A program made the translations under genes and the position numbers. DNA of 64,000 bases, taken from the NCBI RefSeq assembly GCF_000227685.2, contig NZ_CP007029.1:1152501-1216500 (forward strand). The letters are read 5' to 3'. This document shows, in pieces, positions 1 through 9,639 of this stretch (position 1 is its first letter; each line of letters opens with the position of its first letter). The notes beneath the pieces are model-generated. The model was given only the letters and a program-made list of their open reading frames with translations. It ran no database searches and was not told where the DNA came from. Source of the stretch: Thioalkalivibrio paradoxus ARh 1. GTDB taxonomy: Bacteria > Pseudomonadota > Gammaproteobacteria > Ectothiorhodospirales > Ectothiorhodospiraceae.

Positions 1-364
1 CCCGGTCGGTGCACCGGGAGTGTTCCGCTAGGGCGCCCGCGTGGTCGAGGTGGGGCAGGTGCTCACCGGTTGCACGGGGTGCCACGGTCGGACCGTACAC
101 CTGCTTGTTCGCGCGCGCTGCCGCAACATGGGACCCTGCGCCGAGAGGCTGGCGCGGGCATCGTCCCGCTGGAGCCAGCGACCGGTATTCCGGGCATGTG
201 CCGGTGATCGATCGCCGGGCGCGGGTTTGAACCCGAAGTCGGTTCTGGTAGTCACCGCCGGTGCCGGGAACCGTGGACGCGGAGAACGGGAGCCGCTGCA
301 TGAAGGTTGAATATATCGTGATGCCGGTTGGGGCCGGAGTCGATCGACCCGGTCGGGTTGCCGA
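1..364. other. No supported gene at left edge
   Basis: Several overlapping open frames exist on both strands, but all have the arginine/alanine/proline composition of random GC-rich frames and none shows a recognisable motif or ribosome binding site. It probably holds the 5' region of the ABC exporter that follows. Confidence 0.5.
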
Positions 365-2197
365 TTGCCGCCGGGCAACGGGGCCGCGTGCCTGTGGACT
401 CGACCCGGTGATGTCGTGACCAGCTGGGACGATCTGGCGGCGCCGCGCCCGGCGGGCCGCGACTTGCGCGTATTGGTGCCGCTTGCGCGCTTTCTGCGGC
501 CCTACCTGCGCACGCTGGCGCTCGGGGTGTTGGCGCTGCTGGTCGGTGCCGGTGCCATCCTGGCCTTCGGCGCGGTGCTGCGGCTGTTGATCGACGCCGG
601 CCTCACCCAGCAGGATCCGGCCGCGCTGAATCGGGCATTGCTGATCCTGCTGGGAGCGGTGGCGGTGATGGCGGCGGGTGCGGGCGCACGCATCTACCTG
701 GTCGCCTGGCTGGGGGAGCGGGTGGTGGCCGACTTGCGCCGCGCGGTCTTCGCCAACGTGATCGAACTGGATCCCGGGTTCTTCGAGCGTACCCGCACCG
801 GCGAGGTCATTTCCCGGCTCACGGCCGATACGACGCTGATCCAGTCGGTGGTCGGGCACACGCTGGCGATCGCCGCGCGCAACCTGCTGCTGATCGCGGG
901 CGGCCTTTTCTTGATGCTGCATACCAGCCCCGTGCTCACGGCCTGGCTGCTGCTGGGCCTGCCAGTGGTGGCCCTGCCGGTGTGGTTCCTTGGCCGCAGG
1001 GTGCGCGCGCTGTCGCGCCGGGCCCAGGATCAGGTGGCGGCCGTCGGGGGACGGGTAGACGAGAGCCTGTACGCGATCCAGACCGTGCAGTCGCATGTCC
1101 AGGAGGCCGCCGAACGCGCACGCTACGGCCAGGCCGTGGAGCAGGCTTTCGGGGTGGCCGTCCGGCGTGCCGCGGTCGGAGCGCTGCTGGCCGCGTCGGT
1201 GATTCTGCTGATGTTCGTGCTGATCACGGCCGTGCTCTGGGTCGGGGGACACCGTGTGCTCGCCGGGTTGATCACACCGGGCGAATTGGCGGCGTTTCTG
1301 TTCTACGCGGTACTGGTGGCCGGATCGGTCGCGGCCCTCAGCGAGGTCGCGAGCGAACTGCTGCGCGCGGCGGGCGCGGCCGAGCGGCTGCTGGAACTCC
1401 TGCAGGTTCGTTCCGGTCCGCCGTCGCCGCGGCATCCGCAGTATTTCCCCGAATCTGCGCGCGGCACGATCCGGTTCGAGAACGTGTCCTTCCACTACCC
1501 GACACGCCCGCAACCGCCGGCGCTGCAGAATTTCGATCTGGAGATTCCCGCTGGCGCCACGATAGCGCTGGTCGGGCCCTCGGGAGCCGGCAAGTCAACG
1601 GTGTTCCAGTTGTTGCTGCGTTTCTATGATCCCGACGCGGGGTGCGTGCGCGTCGATGGCATCGACGTCCGCCGAGCGCATCTCGCGGCGCTGCGCGGCC
1701 GCATCGCGCTGGTTCCTCAGCAGCCGGTGCTGTTTGCCGCCAGCGTCCGGGACAACATCGCCTACGCGGCGCCGGAGGCGCCGGAATCGGCGATCCTGGA
1801 TGCCGCCGTGGCCGCCCATGCGATGGAATTCGTTTCCGCGCTTCCTGAGGGCCTGGACACGCCGCTGGGCGAGCGCGGGGTCCGGTTATCGGGAGGGCAG
1901 CGCGCCCGCATCGCGCTGGCGCGAGCGATTCTGCGCGATCCGGCCATCCTGCTGCTGGACGAGGCGACCAGCGCCCTGGATGCCGAGAGCGAGCGGCTGG
2001 TGCAGGCGGCGCTGGAACGCATCAGCCGCGGGCGCACTACGGTGACGATCGCGCACCGCCTCGCGACCGTACAGGCAGCGGACCGGATCGTGGTGATGGA
2101 TCGCGGCCGTATCGTCGCCCAGGGGTCGCACGCCGAGCTGGTGGACGAGAATGGACTGTACGCGCGCCTGGCGGCCCTGCAGTTCTCGACGACCTGA
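365..2197 (+). CDS. ABC transporter, fused permease/ATPase (MsbA/LmrA-like half exporter)
   Basis: A half-size ABC exporter that should dimerise in the inner membrane and use ATP to export a hydrophobic or lipid substrate. The N-terminal half (about residues 40-325) contains six hydrophobic segments of the type-1 exporter fold. The C-terminal nucleotide-binding domain has Walker A GPSGAGKST (about 404), a Q-loop region VPQQPVLF, signature LSGGQ (about 508), Walker B ILLLDEATSALD (about 530) and switch histidine IAHRL (about 561). The length of 610 residues is normal. A GTG at 416 is an alternative start and would remove 17 atypical residues. It stands alone, so the substrate cannot be inferred. 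Confidence 0.93.
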   Translation: MPPGNGAACLWTRPGDVVTSWDDLAAPRPAGRDLRVLVPLARFLRPYLRTLALGVLALLVGAGAILAFGAVLRLLIDAGLTQQDPAALNRALLILLGAVAVMAAGAGARIYLVAWLGERVVADLRRAVFANVIELDPGFFERTRTGEVISRLTADTTLIQSVVGHTLAIAARNLLLIAGGLFLMLHTSPVLTAWLLLGLPVVALPVWFLGRRVRALSRRAQDQVAAVGGRVDESLYAIQTVQSHVQEAAERARYGQAVEQAFGVAVRRAAVGALLAASVILLMFVLITAVLWVGGHRVLAGLITPGELAAFLFYAVLVAGSVAALSEVASELLRAAGAAERLLELLQVRSGPPSPRHPQYFPESARGTIRFENVSFHYPTRPQPPALQNFDLEIPAGATIALVGPSGAGKSTVFQLLLRFYDPDAGCVRVDGIDVRRAHLAALRGRIALVPQQPVLFAASVRDNIAYAAPEAPESAILDAAVAAHAMEFVSALPEGLDTPLGERGVRLSGGQRARIALARAILRDPAILLLDEATSALDAESERLVQAALERISRGRTTVTIAHRLATVQAADRIVVMDRGRIVAQGSHAELVDENGLYARLAALQFSTT

Positions 2198-2243
2198 ACG
2201 CCTCGGCTGTGGTGTCGGGACGCACATTTTTTTCGTCGGGTGA

Positions 2244-2270
2244 GCACTGGCTCACCTGGTGAGCCAGTGC
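2244..2270. repeat. Perfect 13-bp inverted repeat, possible terminator or operator
   Basis: GCACTGGCTCACC and its exact complement are separated by one base. As RNA it would fold as an 11-bp stem with a CCTGG loop. No T-tract follows on the plus strand, so it is either a weak terminator for the ABC exporter or a protein binding site. The rest of 2198-2655 holds no gene. Confidence 0.5.
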
Positions 2271-2655
2271 CCCGGGGATAATGTTGGTGCGGGGTCCCAG
2301 GGATGGGAATCAGACGGCCGCAGGGTCGCGGCCCCCCGCCTTTCCCGCCATCCCTCTCCCCATCCCATCACTCCGGGCATCTTGCCCTACGCCGTTCGGG
2401 CCAGCCTGCGGCTGTTCGAAATCGGCTCCCGGCGGATTTGTCCCGTTTGCGGGAAAGGGGGATTCCGTGCGCGCTGCGCGCGATTTTCACGTTAAAAAGA
2501 CTTTGCATGCCCTTCATTTTCCTTGATGTCCATGTCCTTCCGTGGCAGCTTTTTCACGTTGATCGGGTGGGCCGGGAACTTCCGCGCGTCGGTTCGATTC
2601 TGATCACGAGAGCCCCGGGGGCGGGCACGGCTACATGCCGGAGGGGGATTGCGGG

Positions 2656-3606
2656 ATGGAGCCTTCGCTGAAGGACAGCATCTACTTGCAGCGCGAGCGG
2701 CTTGCCAGGATCCTGCACGAACCGCTGGCGCAGCTGGCGGTGGAGTGTTCCGGGGCCTGGGATGACCGGGAACGTCTGAACGACGTGCTGCGCAAGGGCT
2801 TTTGCACCATACCGCACCGCACCTTCCTGTACTGCCTGCGCACCGACGGGATTCAGATCTCCGACAACGTTGCGGCCACCGGGCTCGTGCCCGAACATTT
2901 CGGGCGTGACCGGTCGTCGCGGCCGTACATGAACGAGGCCGTGCCCGGCTGGGGTTTCCTGCTCTCGGATGCGTACATCAGCCTCTACGGGCGCAGGCCC
3001 TCGATTACCGCGTTGCAGCTGGTGCGCACCGACGATCACGCGGTGCTGGGCTATCTGGGCGCGGATTTCGACCTGCGCGACCTGCCGTTGACCGCCGAAC
3101 TCTACGAGGAACCCTCATACTGGCGCCAGATCAAGGGAGACCCCGCGATCCGCGGCGGCGTGTTCCAGCAGGTTCGGGTCGAAAGTCCGCTGGACCGCAG
3201 CCTGGACCAGTCGCTCGCCATCCTCGACGAACTGTTGACTCAGCGCGGCGTGTTCCAGTGCCAGGTGCATTTCTCGAGCAGCCAGGCGACCGTGTGGACG
3301 GCCAGCGACCCGCTGCGCTATCGCCTGTTGGATCACGAGGCACTGAATGACCCCGACGTCTGCCTGGTGTACCCGCGGACGCCCTATCCGGCCGATGCCG
3401 CGATCCCTCAGAACTGCATCGGCCCGATACTCGGCACCCTGCGGTCGCTACGGCTGACCGACGAAACCTTTTACCTGCGCATGTCGTCGATCAACCTGTT
3501 CAACGGCATGGTCAGCGTCACGTTCTCCTGCGATGGCTCCCACTACATGCGCTACGACGAATTCCTCGCCCGGAGCCATGCGTTCTGGTTCGGGGTAGAC
3601 GGCTGA
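2656..3606 (+). CDS. PDC/Cache sensor-like soluble protein
   Basis: A 316-residue protein with no signal peptide or membrane helix. The region NVAATGLVPEHFGRDRSSRP, followed by a strand-rich segment ending GYLGADFDLRDLP, resembles the small-molecule-binding PDC (Cache) fold usually found in periplasmic sensor domains; here it is a stand-alone cytoplasmic protein. An in-frame ATG lies 21 bp upstream, but the strong Shine-Dalgarno GGAGGGGG at 2640-2647 sits 8 bp before ATG 2656, which is why I chose that start. Family assignment rests on fold-level similarity recalled from annotated relatives; the ligand is unknown. Confidence 0.7.
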   Translation: MEPSLKDSIYLQRERLARILHEPLAQLAVECSGAWDDRERLNDVLRKGFCTIPHRTFLYCLRTDGIQISDNVAATGLVPEHFGRDRSSRPYMNEAVPGWGFLLSDAYISLYGRRPSITALQLVRTDDHAVLGYLGADFDLRDLPLTAELYEEPSYWRQIKGDPAIRGGVFQQVRVESPLDRSLDQSLAILDELLTQRGVFQCQVHFSSSQATVWTASDPLRYRLLDHEALNDPDVCLVYPRTPYPADAAIPQNCIGPILGTLRSLRLTDETFYLRMSSINLFNGMVSVTFSCDGSHYMRYDEFLARSHAFWFGVDG

Positions 3607-3695
3607 CGCGCGGGGCAGACGGGTCTGAAGCAGAGGGGCTCAAGCTGACGACCGCTGCGCAGCCGATCGACTGGTCCAGGCCATGGCTGGCACCG

Positions 3696-4427
3696 TTGCG
3701 GCCCTGGGCGCCGTTGCTGGCGGCCGACGATGCGCGCGCGGCGTTGAACCTGGCCGCCCGGGAGCGGGACCTGCGCACGAGCACCGGGCACCCGGTGCGC
3801 TTCGTCGCCGCCACCGACGCCGGGACGGGTCCCGATGCACGTCCCTACGAGCTGCACATCTCGGAAACGGGGCGCGTTCCCACCCGCGACGATCTCCACG
3901 ACCTGTTCAACGCGCTGTGCTGGCTCGCCTTCCCGCGAACCAAGGCGGCGCTCAACGCGGTGCAGGCTGCGGTGATCGCGCGCGACGGAGTGCGTGGCCG
4001 GCGGGGACCCGTCCGCGACGCCGCGACGTTGATCGACGAGAGCGGGTTGTTGCTTGCCGCCGCGGATTCGCGTGTGTTCGCGGCGCTCGCCGCGCATGAT
4101 TGGCCGCGCCTGTTGGTGCACGAACGCGCACGTTGGGGGGCGGAGATCGTTCCCATGGCCTTTGGGCATGCCCTGTTCGAAAAGCTGGTGCGGCCGTTCA
4201 AGGCCATTACCGCCGTGGTGGTGCCGCTGCCGCTCGCGGTACCGGGGGATGGGGTCGATACCCGGGCGCTCGACGCGGCGGCCGCTGACTTCGTGCGGGA
4301 CCCCGAGCTGCGGCCCCGGCGGCTACTGCGTCTGCCGGTGCTGGGGATCCCCGGTTGGCACGAGCCCAATACCGACGCCGGTTTCTACGACGATGCCGCT
4401 GTGTTCCGCCCCGCACCGAACCGGTAA
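3696..4427 (+). CDS. DUF3025 domain protein
   Basis: Matches the DUF3025 family of uncharacterised proteobacterial proteins: the segment LHDLFNALCWLAFPRTKAAL and the later WGAEIVPMAFGHALFEKL are typical. Function unknown. The start is uncertain: 3696 is a TTG, but the same frame is open upstream and encodes IDWSRPWLAPL from 3666, a conserved-looking N-terminus for this family, so translation may begin at a non-standard codon near 3645 (CTG). It follows the PDC-like gene by about 90 bp and converges with the LapD gene. A cytoplasmic location is likely, as no membrane segment is visible. Confidence 0.75.
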   Translation: MRPWAPLLAADDARAALNLAARERDLRTSTGHPVRFVAATDAGTGPDARPYELHISETGRVPTRDDLHDLFNALCWLAFPRTKAALNAVQAAVIARDGVRGRRGPVRDAATLIDESGLLLAAADSRVFAALAAHDWPRLLVHERARWGAEIVPMAFGHALFEKLVRPFKAITAVVVPLPLAVPGDGVDTRALDAAAADFVRDPELRPRRLLRLPVLGIPGWHEPNTDAGFYDDAAVFRPAPNR

Positions 4428-4465
4428 ACCGCAACGGCCGGGGAGTAGACCCCGGGCCTGGCCGA

Positions 4466-6385
4466 CTATCGATAGTCGACGACCCCGGGGCCGGTGACTC
4501 CGTCGAGGCCGAGTGTCTCGAGGGCCTGGCGTTCCTCGTCGGTGCGCACGCCTTCGGCGATCACGATCACCCCGATCGAGTGGCCGATGGTACAAAGCGT
4601 GCGCAACAGGGTCTGGTTCGCGGGGTTCTTCTCGACGCTTCGGACGAACGAGGCATCGGCTTTCAGGTAATCGAGGCCGATGTCGTGCAGGCGCCCGATC
4701 TCCGAGACCTGATGACCGAAGTGTTCGATTCCGATCCTGCATTCGAATGCCTTGGCCTCGCTGCACAAGTGCGCGAAGCGATCGAGGTGGCGGAAAGCCA
4801 TCGCTTCGGGAAGCTCGAGCCAGAGCTGGCGGGCGGCGTCGGGGGCTGCCGCGCAGCGCCGGCCGAGCCAGGAAGGGAAGTTCGGGTCGAGCAACGCGTC
4901 GACCGAGAGATTGATGCCTACCGGTCGTCCCTGTGCCCCAATCAGGCCCAGCGCCAGGTCGACCACCTGCCGATCCAGTTCGGAGGACATCTCCAGCCGG
5001 TGGATCCACGGCAGGAAGTGCCCGGCTGCCAATGTCTCTCCCTCCCAGCGCAGGCGTACCGGCGCCTCCAGGTGAATCAGCCGGCCCTGCAGATCGACCA
5101 CCGGGAAGGTCGCGAGGGAGAACGAGCCTTCGGCAAAGGCTTGGGCCAGGATATCGCGCCAGCGCTCCATCTGCTCGTGAACCGGCGTGGCGTCTGCGTC
5201 ATCGGCATGCGCGATACGGATCGTCGAGCCTCCCTGCCGGTCGGCGGCCTGCAATGCGGCATCGAGTCGGGTCAGCAGGCTGCTGACCGTCGCGCCATGG
5301 GTAAAGATGGTCGCGGCGCAGGGTAACGTGATCCCGGCATCCATGCTGTGTTGTTCCAGCACCCCGCGCAGTGCCTGTTGCGCCTCGCTGGCAACCCGTT
5401 GGGGTTCCATGGCGCGCGGCGCCAGCAGCGCAAAGTCGGAGCCGTTCAGGCGCGAGGCGCCCCAGCCGCTTTGATCGCCGACGATCGCGTTGAGCGCCGC
5501 CCCCATGTCGGCCAGCAGACCGTCGATCGCCTTGCGGCCGTAGGCCACGTTCAGGTCTGCCAGCCCGTTGATCCGGACCAGCACCAGCAATCCGGCGGCA
5601 TTCTCGTCGTCCGCCTGCAACGTGGTATCCAGCATCCGCAGGAAGGGGTCGCGGTTGAGCAGCCCCGAAATCTTGTCCACATGCGCGTCGCGCTGGAATT
5701 GCTCGAGGCGCCGGGCTTCCTGTTCGAGCATCGTGCGTACGCGGCCCGAGAGCGCGTTCATCGCAACGACCACGCGCCGGAATTCGCGTGTCGCCGGTTC
5801 GGCCACGGTGATGAAGCGTCGATTGCCGATCGCCTCGGCCTGCTGGACGACGGCGTCCAGCGGACGCACCGTGCGACGCAGCAGCAGCGTTCCCAGGAGC
5901 CCGATCAGGATCACGCCGCCGGCGAAGATCAACGCCAGTTGCCGCGTGCCCTCCCAAAGCGATTCGTAGGCGTAGCTGGTCTGGCTTTCCACGGTCAGCG
6001 CCCCGAATTGCGACCAGCCGTCGGTGATGTGCGCGACCCCGGGCTCGATGTCGAATGCCATCAGGCGCACGAACCAGCCCGGAACTCCTTCCGGGTCGAC
6101 GAAGTTGGTCCGTTCCTGCATCACCTCTCCGCGCGGGTTCGTGAGGCGGATGAGTCGGTAATGGCCGGTGTCGAACTGGGCCGCGAGCGCCAGTTCGACG
6201 ATGGCATCGTCCTTGGGCAGCTGCGTGAGCGACAGCGCCAGCGACGCGGCGTTGTCCACATTCTTCAAATGCAGTTGCTGGGCGAGGTAGTTGCGCGCGG
6301 AAACCGTACTGACCCCGATGCTGACGAGCAGCGACAGCAACATCAGGATGGCGACCGCGATCCAGAGCTGTGTTTTTAGTGACAT
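4466..6385 (-). CDS. lapD: LapD-type inner-membrane c-di-GMP receptor
   Basis: A 639-residue membrane protein controlling adhesin retention. A first membrane helix (about residues 7-28) precedes a periplasmic LapD/MoxY-type domain, then a second helix (LIFAGGVILIGLLGTLLLRR), a HAMP linker (RRTVRPLDAVVQQAEAI), a GGDEF domain and an EAL domain. Both catalytic motifs are degenerate: NGSDF replaces GGDEF and the EAL position reads EAP, so it is expected to bind c-di-GMP rather than make or break it. In characterised systems c-di-GMP-bound LapD sequesters the protease LapG, whose gene follows immediately upstream on the same strand. Translation is placed at ATG 6385; the frame remains open upstream but overlaps lapG. 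Confidence 0.92.
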   Translation of the reverse strand: MSLKTQLWIAVAILMLLSLLVSIGVSTVSARNYLAQQLHLKNVDNAASLALSLTQLPKDDAIVELALAAQFDTGHYRLIRLTNPRGEVMQERTNFVDPEGVPGWFVRLMAFDIEPGVAHITDGWSQFGALTVESQTSYAYESLWEGTRQLALIFAGGVILIGLLGTLLLRRTVRPLDAVVQQAEAIGNRRFITVAEPATREFRRVVVAMNALSGRVRTMLEQEARRLEQFQRDAHVDKISGLLNRDPFLRMLDTTLQADDENAAGLLVLVRINGLADLNVAYGRKAIDGLLADMGAALNAIVGDQSGWGASRLNGSDFALLAPRAMEPQRVASEAQQALRGVLEQHSMDAGITLPCAATIFTHGATVSSLLTRLDAALQAADRQGGSTIRIAHADDADATPVHEQMERWRDILAQAFAEGSFSLATFPVVDLQGRLIHLEAPVRLRWEGETLAAGHFLPWIHRLEMSSELDRQVVDLALGLIGAQGRPVGINLSVDALLDPNFPSWLGRRCAAAPDAARQLWLELPEAMAFRHLDRFAHLCSEAKAFECRIGIEHFGHQVSEIGRLHDIGLDYLKADASFVRSVEKNPANQTLLRTLCTIGHSIGVIVIAEGVRTDEERQALETLGLDGVTGPGVVDYR

Positions 6386-6405
6386 GGCATCCGCGACCCG
6401 TTGAG

Positions 6406-7128
6406 TTATCTGCCCGTGGTGATCGGGCGGGAAAGGTTGATTCCGTCGGCTTGCATGCGTTCGAGCACGCCGCGCCAGTTCGAGAGTCGGGCGGTGGAGT
6501 CTCCCGCCGAAGTCGTCGCCCCGTCCGGCCATAGGCCCTGACTGTTGAAACTGAACACGGGTGTCAGGTCGTCGCGCCGGGAGGCCGGACGGATGTCGGA
6601 GATCAGGTTGTCCAGGATCAGGGGTTCTGCGTCCTCGGACGGATAATAGCCCAGCACCATGTGCGCCTCGGTGGCATTGCTCGCCAGCGCTCCGAGTCGG
6701 GCATGGACGTAGAACAGGCGCAGGCGCGAGTCCGGGATGCCCAGCTTGCGCAGGCTTACGTATTTGGCGATCGAGTAGTCCTCGCAATCGCCGCCGCCCT
6801 TGCCGAGGGTCTCCAGCGGCGTGGCCCAGTAATCGGTCTGGCCCCAGAGCTCCTGGTCGGTCATGTAGCGCACGTTGCGGTTGAAGAAATCGTTGATTCG
6901 ATGGACCTGTCGGCGCTCGTCGAGCGAGGCCGCGCTCACCAGCGTGTCCCGCCAGTCCTGGACACGTTGGGCGGCCTGGTGGTCGTAGCGCTGCGCGGCA
7001 AGACGCTCCAGTCGCGCGAATTCGGATAGTCCCGCGTGCAACCAGCCGGCAGCGATCAGAGCGCAAACGAGCAGTGCCGACACGATGGCCGGCAGGGTGA
7101 TCACGGGCCAGGAACGCGCAGGCCTCAT
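6406..7128 (-). CDS. lapG: LapG-type periplasmic transglutaminase-like cysteine protease
   Basis: A periplasmic protease of the bacterial transglutaminase-like cysteine proteinase family, which cleaves LapA-type adhesins. The N-terminal hydrophobic segment PVITLPAIVSALLVCALIAA gives export or anchoring. The triad is visible: Cys in GGGDCEDYSIAKY, His in EAHMVLGYY and Asp in LILDN. It is encoded 20 bp upstream of lapD, as is common. The frame is open to 7224, but ATG 7128 places the hydrophobic segment close to the N-terminus as expected. No LapA-type adhesin gene is in this window. Confidence 0.92.
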   Translation of the reverse strand: MRPARSWPVITLPAIVSALLVCALIAAGWLHAGLSEFARLERLAAQRYDHQAAQRVQDWRDTLVSAASLDERRQVHRINDFFNRNVRYMTDQELWGQTDYWATPLETLGKGGGDCEDYSIAKYVSLRKLGIPDSRLRLFYVHARLGALASNATEAHMVLGYYPSEDAEPLILDNLISDIRPASRRDDLTPVFSFNSQGLWPDGATTSAGDSTARLSNWRGVLERMQADGINLSRPITTGR

Positions 7129-7236
7129 GCCGGTTTCAACGCGACTCCGTCGGCGGGCGTCGCGGTGTTGCTGGCAGCTGCGCCGGTGCGAACTGCGATC
7201 GAGGGCCGACGTCATGCCTCGCACCGGTGCGTCGGA

Positions 7237-7758
7237 TCACCGAAACGGCATCCCCGGCATCAAGCTCTCCGGCCGGGTCATGCGGTTCATGTCGGTTGAA
7301 ATGCGCCACATCGAGCCACTCATCGTGCCGGCGGCGTGGCTCATCCGCCCGACCGTGTGGTCCATGGCCCCCACGTCCACGGCCATGCCTCGGATGCTCA
7401 GGGTGATGCGGTCGACATCGGTGTTCATCGAGCGCAGATCGGTACCCATGAATTCCGCATTGCGCCGGATCCGGGAGAAGTCACTGGACATGACGGACTG
7501 ACCTTCCACCATGCTCTGTGCCATGACTTCCATGTCCCCAACCATGTAGGACATGTCCACATTCATGCTGGAGACATCGAGTCCCATCTGGGACACGGCC
7601 TGGGTCATCGTGCTCATGTCGCGGCCCATGTTGAGCATGAACAGGCCCATTCCCCCAAAGGCCAGGGCGACGCCGATCAGCAGGATGCCTGCACCGGCCA
7701 TGGCCGCTCCGGAAACCGTGGCCGTGGGCGTCTCCTGTTGACTGACCTGCTCGGACAT
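7237..7758 (-). CDS. Methionine-rich single-pass membrane protein upstream of lapG
   Basis: About 173 residues: a short hydrophilic N-terminus, a long glycine/methionine-rich hydrophobic helix (AMAGAGILLIGVALAFGG), then a methionine-rich, probably coiled-coil region with repeating S-x-M/D-x-M spacing. ATG 7758 is preceded by GGAGA at a good distance; the adjoining ATG 7761 is also possible. It sits just upstream of lapG in the same orientation, so it may be co-transcribed and play a part in the adhesin-control system, but that is inference from position only. I do not recognise the family. Confidence 0.7.
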   Translation of the reverse strand: MSEQVSQQETPTATVSGAAMAGAGILLIGVALAFGGMGLFMLNMGRDMSTMTQAVSQMGLDVSSMNVDMSYMVGDMEVMAQSMVEGQSVMSSDFSRIRRNAEFMGTDLRSMNTDVDRITLSIRGMAVDVGAMDHTVGRMSHAAGTMSGSMWRISTDMNRMTRPESLMPGMPFR

Positions 7759-7969
7759 CATCCGTCTCCAACGGGTGCTGACACGGTGGCATTTCCTTGA
7801 GCCAATTGCCGTCGGCAATGGTGGCCGTGTGCCGGCATCGTTACCGGCGGGTTACCCAAGAGCATAATCCATGCGGGCCGGTACTGCCCGGTACCGGGCG
7901 GAATCCGAAATCCCCGCACAGAGCGGCGGCAAACGGACGGAAAGACGGCTTTGTGAAATAGTCGGGTCC

Positions 7970-9496
7970 ATGCGCTGGAACTTCGATCACAGTTACGCCC
8001 GGCTGCCCGAGCCGTTCTATGCCCGCGTGGAACCGGTACCGGTGAACGCTCCTGAACTGGTGTTGCTGAACCGCTCCCTGGCCGACGACCTGGGGCTGGA
8101 CGCGGACGCACTGGCGGGCGCGGAAGGTGCCCGGATGCTCGGCGGCAGCCGGGTCGACGCCACCAGCACGCCGATCGCGCAGGCCTATGCCGGCCACCAG
8201 TTCGGGCACTTCACCCTGCTCGGGGACGGACGCGCGCATTTGCTCGGAGAGCACCGCACACCCGATGGCCGGCGCGTGGACATCCAGCTCAAGGGTTCCG
8301 GACCGACGCCGTACTCGCGCCGGGGCGACGGGCGTGCGGCGCTCGGGCCGATGCTGCGGGAATACCTGGTCAGCGAGGCGATGCGCGGTCTGGGCATCCC
8401 GACCACCCGCAGTCTTGCCGTGGTGGCAACCGGGGAGCGGGTGTTCCGCGAGGACGCGCTGCCCGGGGCCGTGCTGACGCGGGTCGCCGCCAGCCATATC
8501 CGGGTCGGAACCTTCGAGTACGCGGCGGCGCTGGACGCGGGTCTGGACGTGCCTGGACGGGGCAGAAAAGGGAAGGGTGCCGATGCGCCAGCATCCGACG
8601 CGGCTGCGTTCACGCGCGCGCTGGCCGACTACACGCTGTGGCGCCACGATCCCGACCGACGCGACCGGCCGGCACGCTATCTCGAGCTGCTGGAAGCGGT
8701 GATGGATCGCCAAGCGGCACTGATCGCGCAATGGATGCGGGTGGGTTTCGTGCATGGCGTGATGAACACCGACAACATGGCGCTGTCCGGTGAAACCATC
8801 GACTACGGCCCCTGTGCGTTCATGGACGAATACGATCCGGCCACCGTGTTCAGTTCCATCGACCGCCAGGGGCGCTACGCATTCGCCAATCAGGCAGGGA
8901 TCGCGCAGTGGAACCTCGCGCGTTTCGCGGAGACACTGCTGCCGCTGTTCGACCCCGACCCCAAGGCGGCGGTGGCGATCGCCGAGGACGCGATCGGCCG
9001 GTTTCCGGCGCTGTTCACCGGCTACTGGCGGCGCGCGATGCGCGGCAAGCTCGGGCTCGAGCGCGAGGAACCGGAGGATCAGGCGCTGATCGAATCGCTG
9101 CTGGACTGGATGCAGCTCAGCAGCGCCGACTACACGAACACCTTCCGCGATCTCGCTGATCGGGCCGCGATCGATACGCCAGAGCGGGTCGATCCCGCGT
9201 TCGGGGATCCGGAGTTCCTGGCCTGGCACGCGCGCTGGAAGGAACGGCTGGCACGCGAGCCGGGTACCCCGGACGACGCGGTCGCCCGGATGCGCGCCGC
9301 CAACCCGGCGGTCATCCCCCGCAACCACCGGGTCGAACAGGCCCTGGACGCGGCGGTGCAATCCGGCGACCTCGGCCCCGTGCACCGCCTGTTGCAGGTA
9401 CTCGCCGACCCCTACGATACCCGCCACGACGGTTCCGAGTACCGTCGCCCGCCGCCACCGGATCAGCGCGTCTACCAGACTTTCTGCGGTACCTGA
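7970..9496 (+). CDS. selO: SelO family protein adenylyltransferase (YdiU/UPF0061)
   Basis: A pseudokinase-fold enzyme that in characterised members transfers AMP to Ser/Thr/Tyr of target proteins and is linked to oxidative stress. Typical segments are HQFGHFTLLGDGRAHLLGE, KGSGPTPYSRRGDGRAALGP and GVMNTDNMALSGETIDYGP; the latter carries the metal/catalytic Asn and Asp. The C-terminus reads QTFCGT, with Cys third from the end, where some homologues carry selenocysteine. ATG 7970 begins the conserved RWNFDHSYARLPEPFYARV; the frame is open 99 bp further upstream but those residues are atypical. It is divergent from the membrane protein/lapG group. Confidence 0.95.
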   Translation: MRWNFDHSYARLPEPFYARVEPVPVNAPELVLLNRSLADDLGLDADALAGAEGARMLGGSRVDATSTPIAQAYAGHQFGHFTLLGDGRAHLLGEHRTPDGRRVDIQLKGSGPTPYSRRGDGRAALGPMLREYLVSEAMRGLGIPTTRSLAVVATGERVFREDALPGAVLTRVAASHIRVGTFEYAAALDAGLDVPGRGRKGKGADAPASDAAAFTRALADYTLWRHDPDRRDRPARYLELLEAVMDRQAALIAQWMRVGFVHGVMNTDNMALSGETIDYGPCAFMDEYDPATVFSSIDRQGRYAFANQAGIAQWNLARFAETLLPLFDPDPKAAVAIAEDAIGRFPALFTGYWRRAMRGKLGLEREEPEDQALIESLLDWMQLSSADYTNTFRDLADRAAIDTPERVDPAFGDPEFLAWHARWKERLAREPGTPDDAVARMRAANPAVIPRNHRVEQALDAAVQSGDLGPVHRLLQVLADPYDTRHDGSEYRRPPPPDQRVYQTFCGT

Positions 9497-9639
9497 ATCG
9501 CTCGGTCGGGGGGCTGCGGGGATTCCCCCATGGTTCCCGCGCACGCGGGCCCGTATCCTTTGACAGTACGAAGCCGATCCGCGACCCTGCAGCCCAGGTG
9601 CACGCGGCTGGGGTCGAGCGGGCCCCAAGGAACGAGGAC

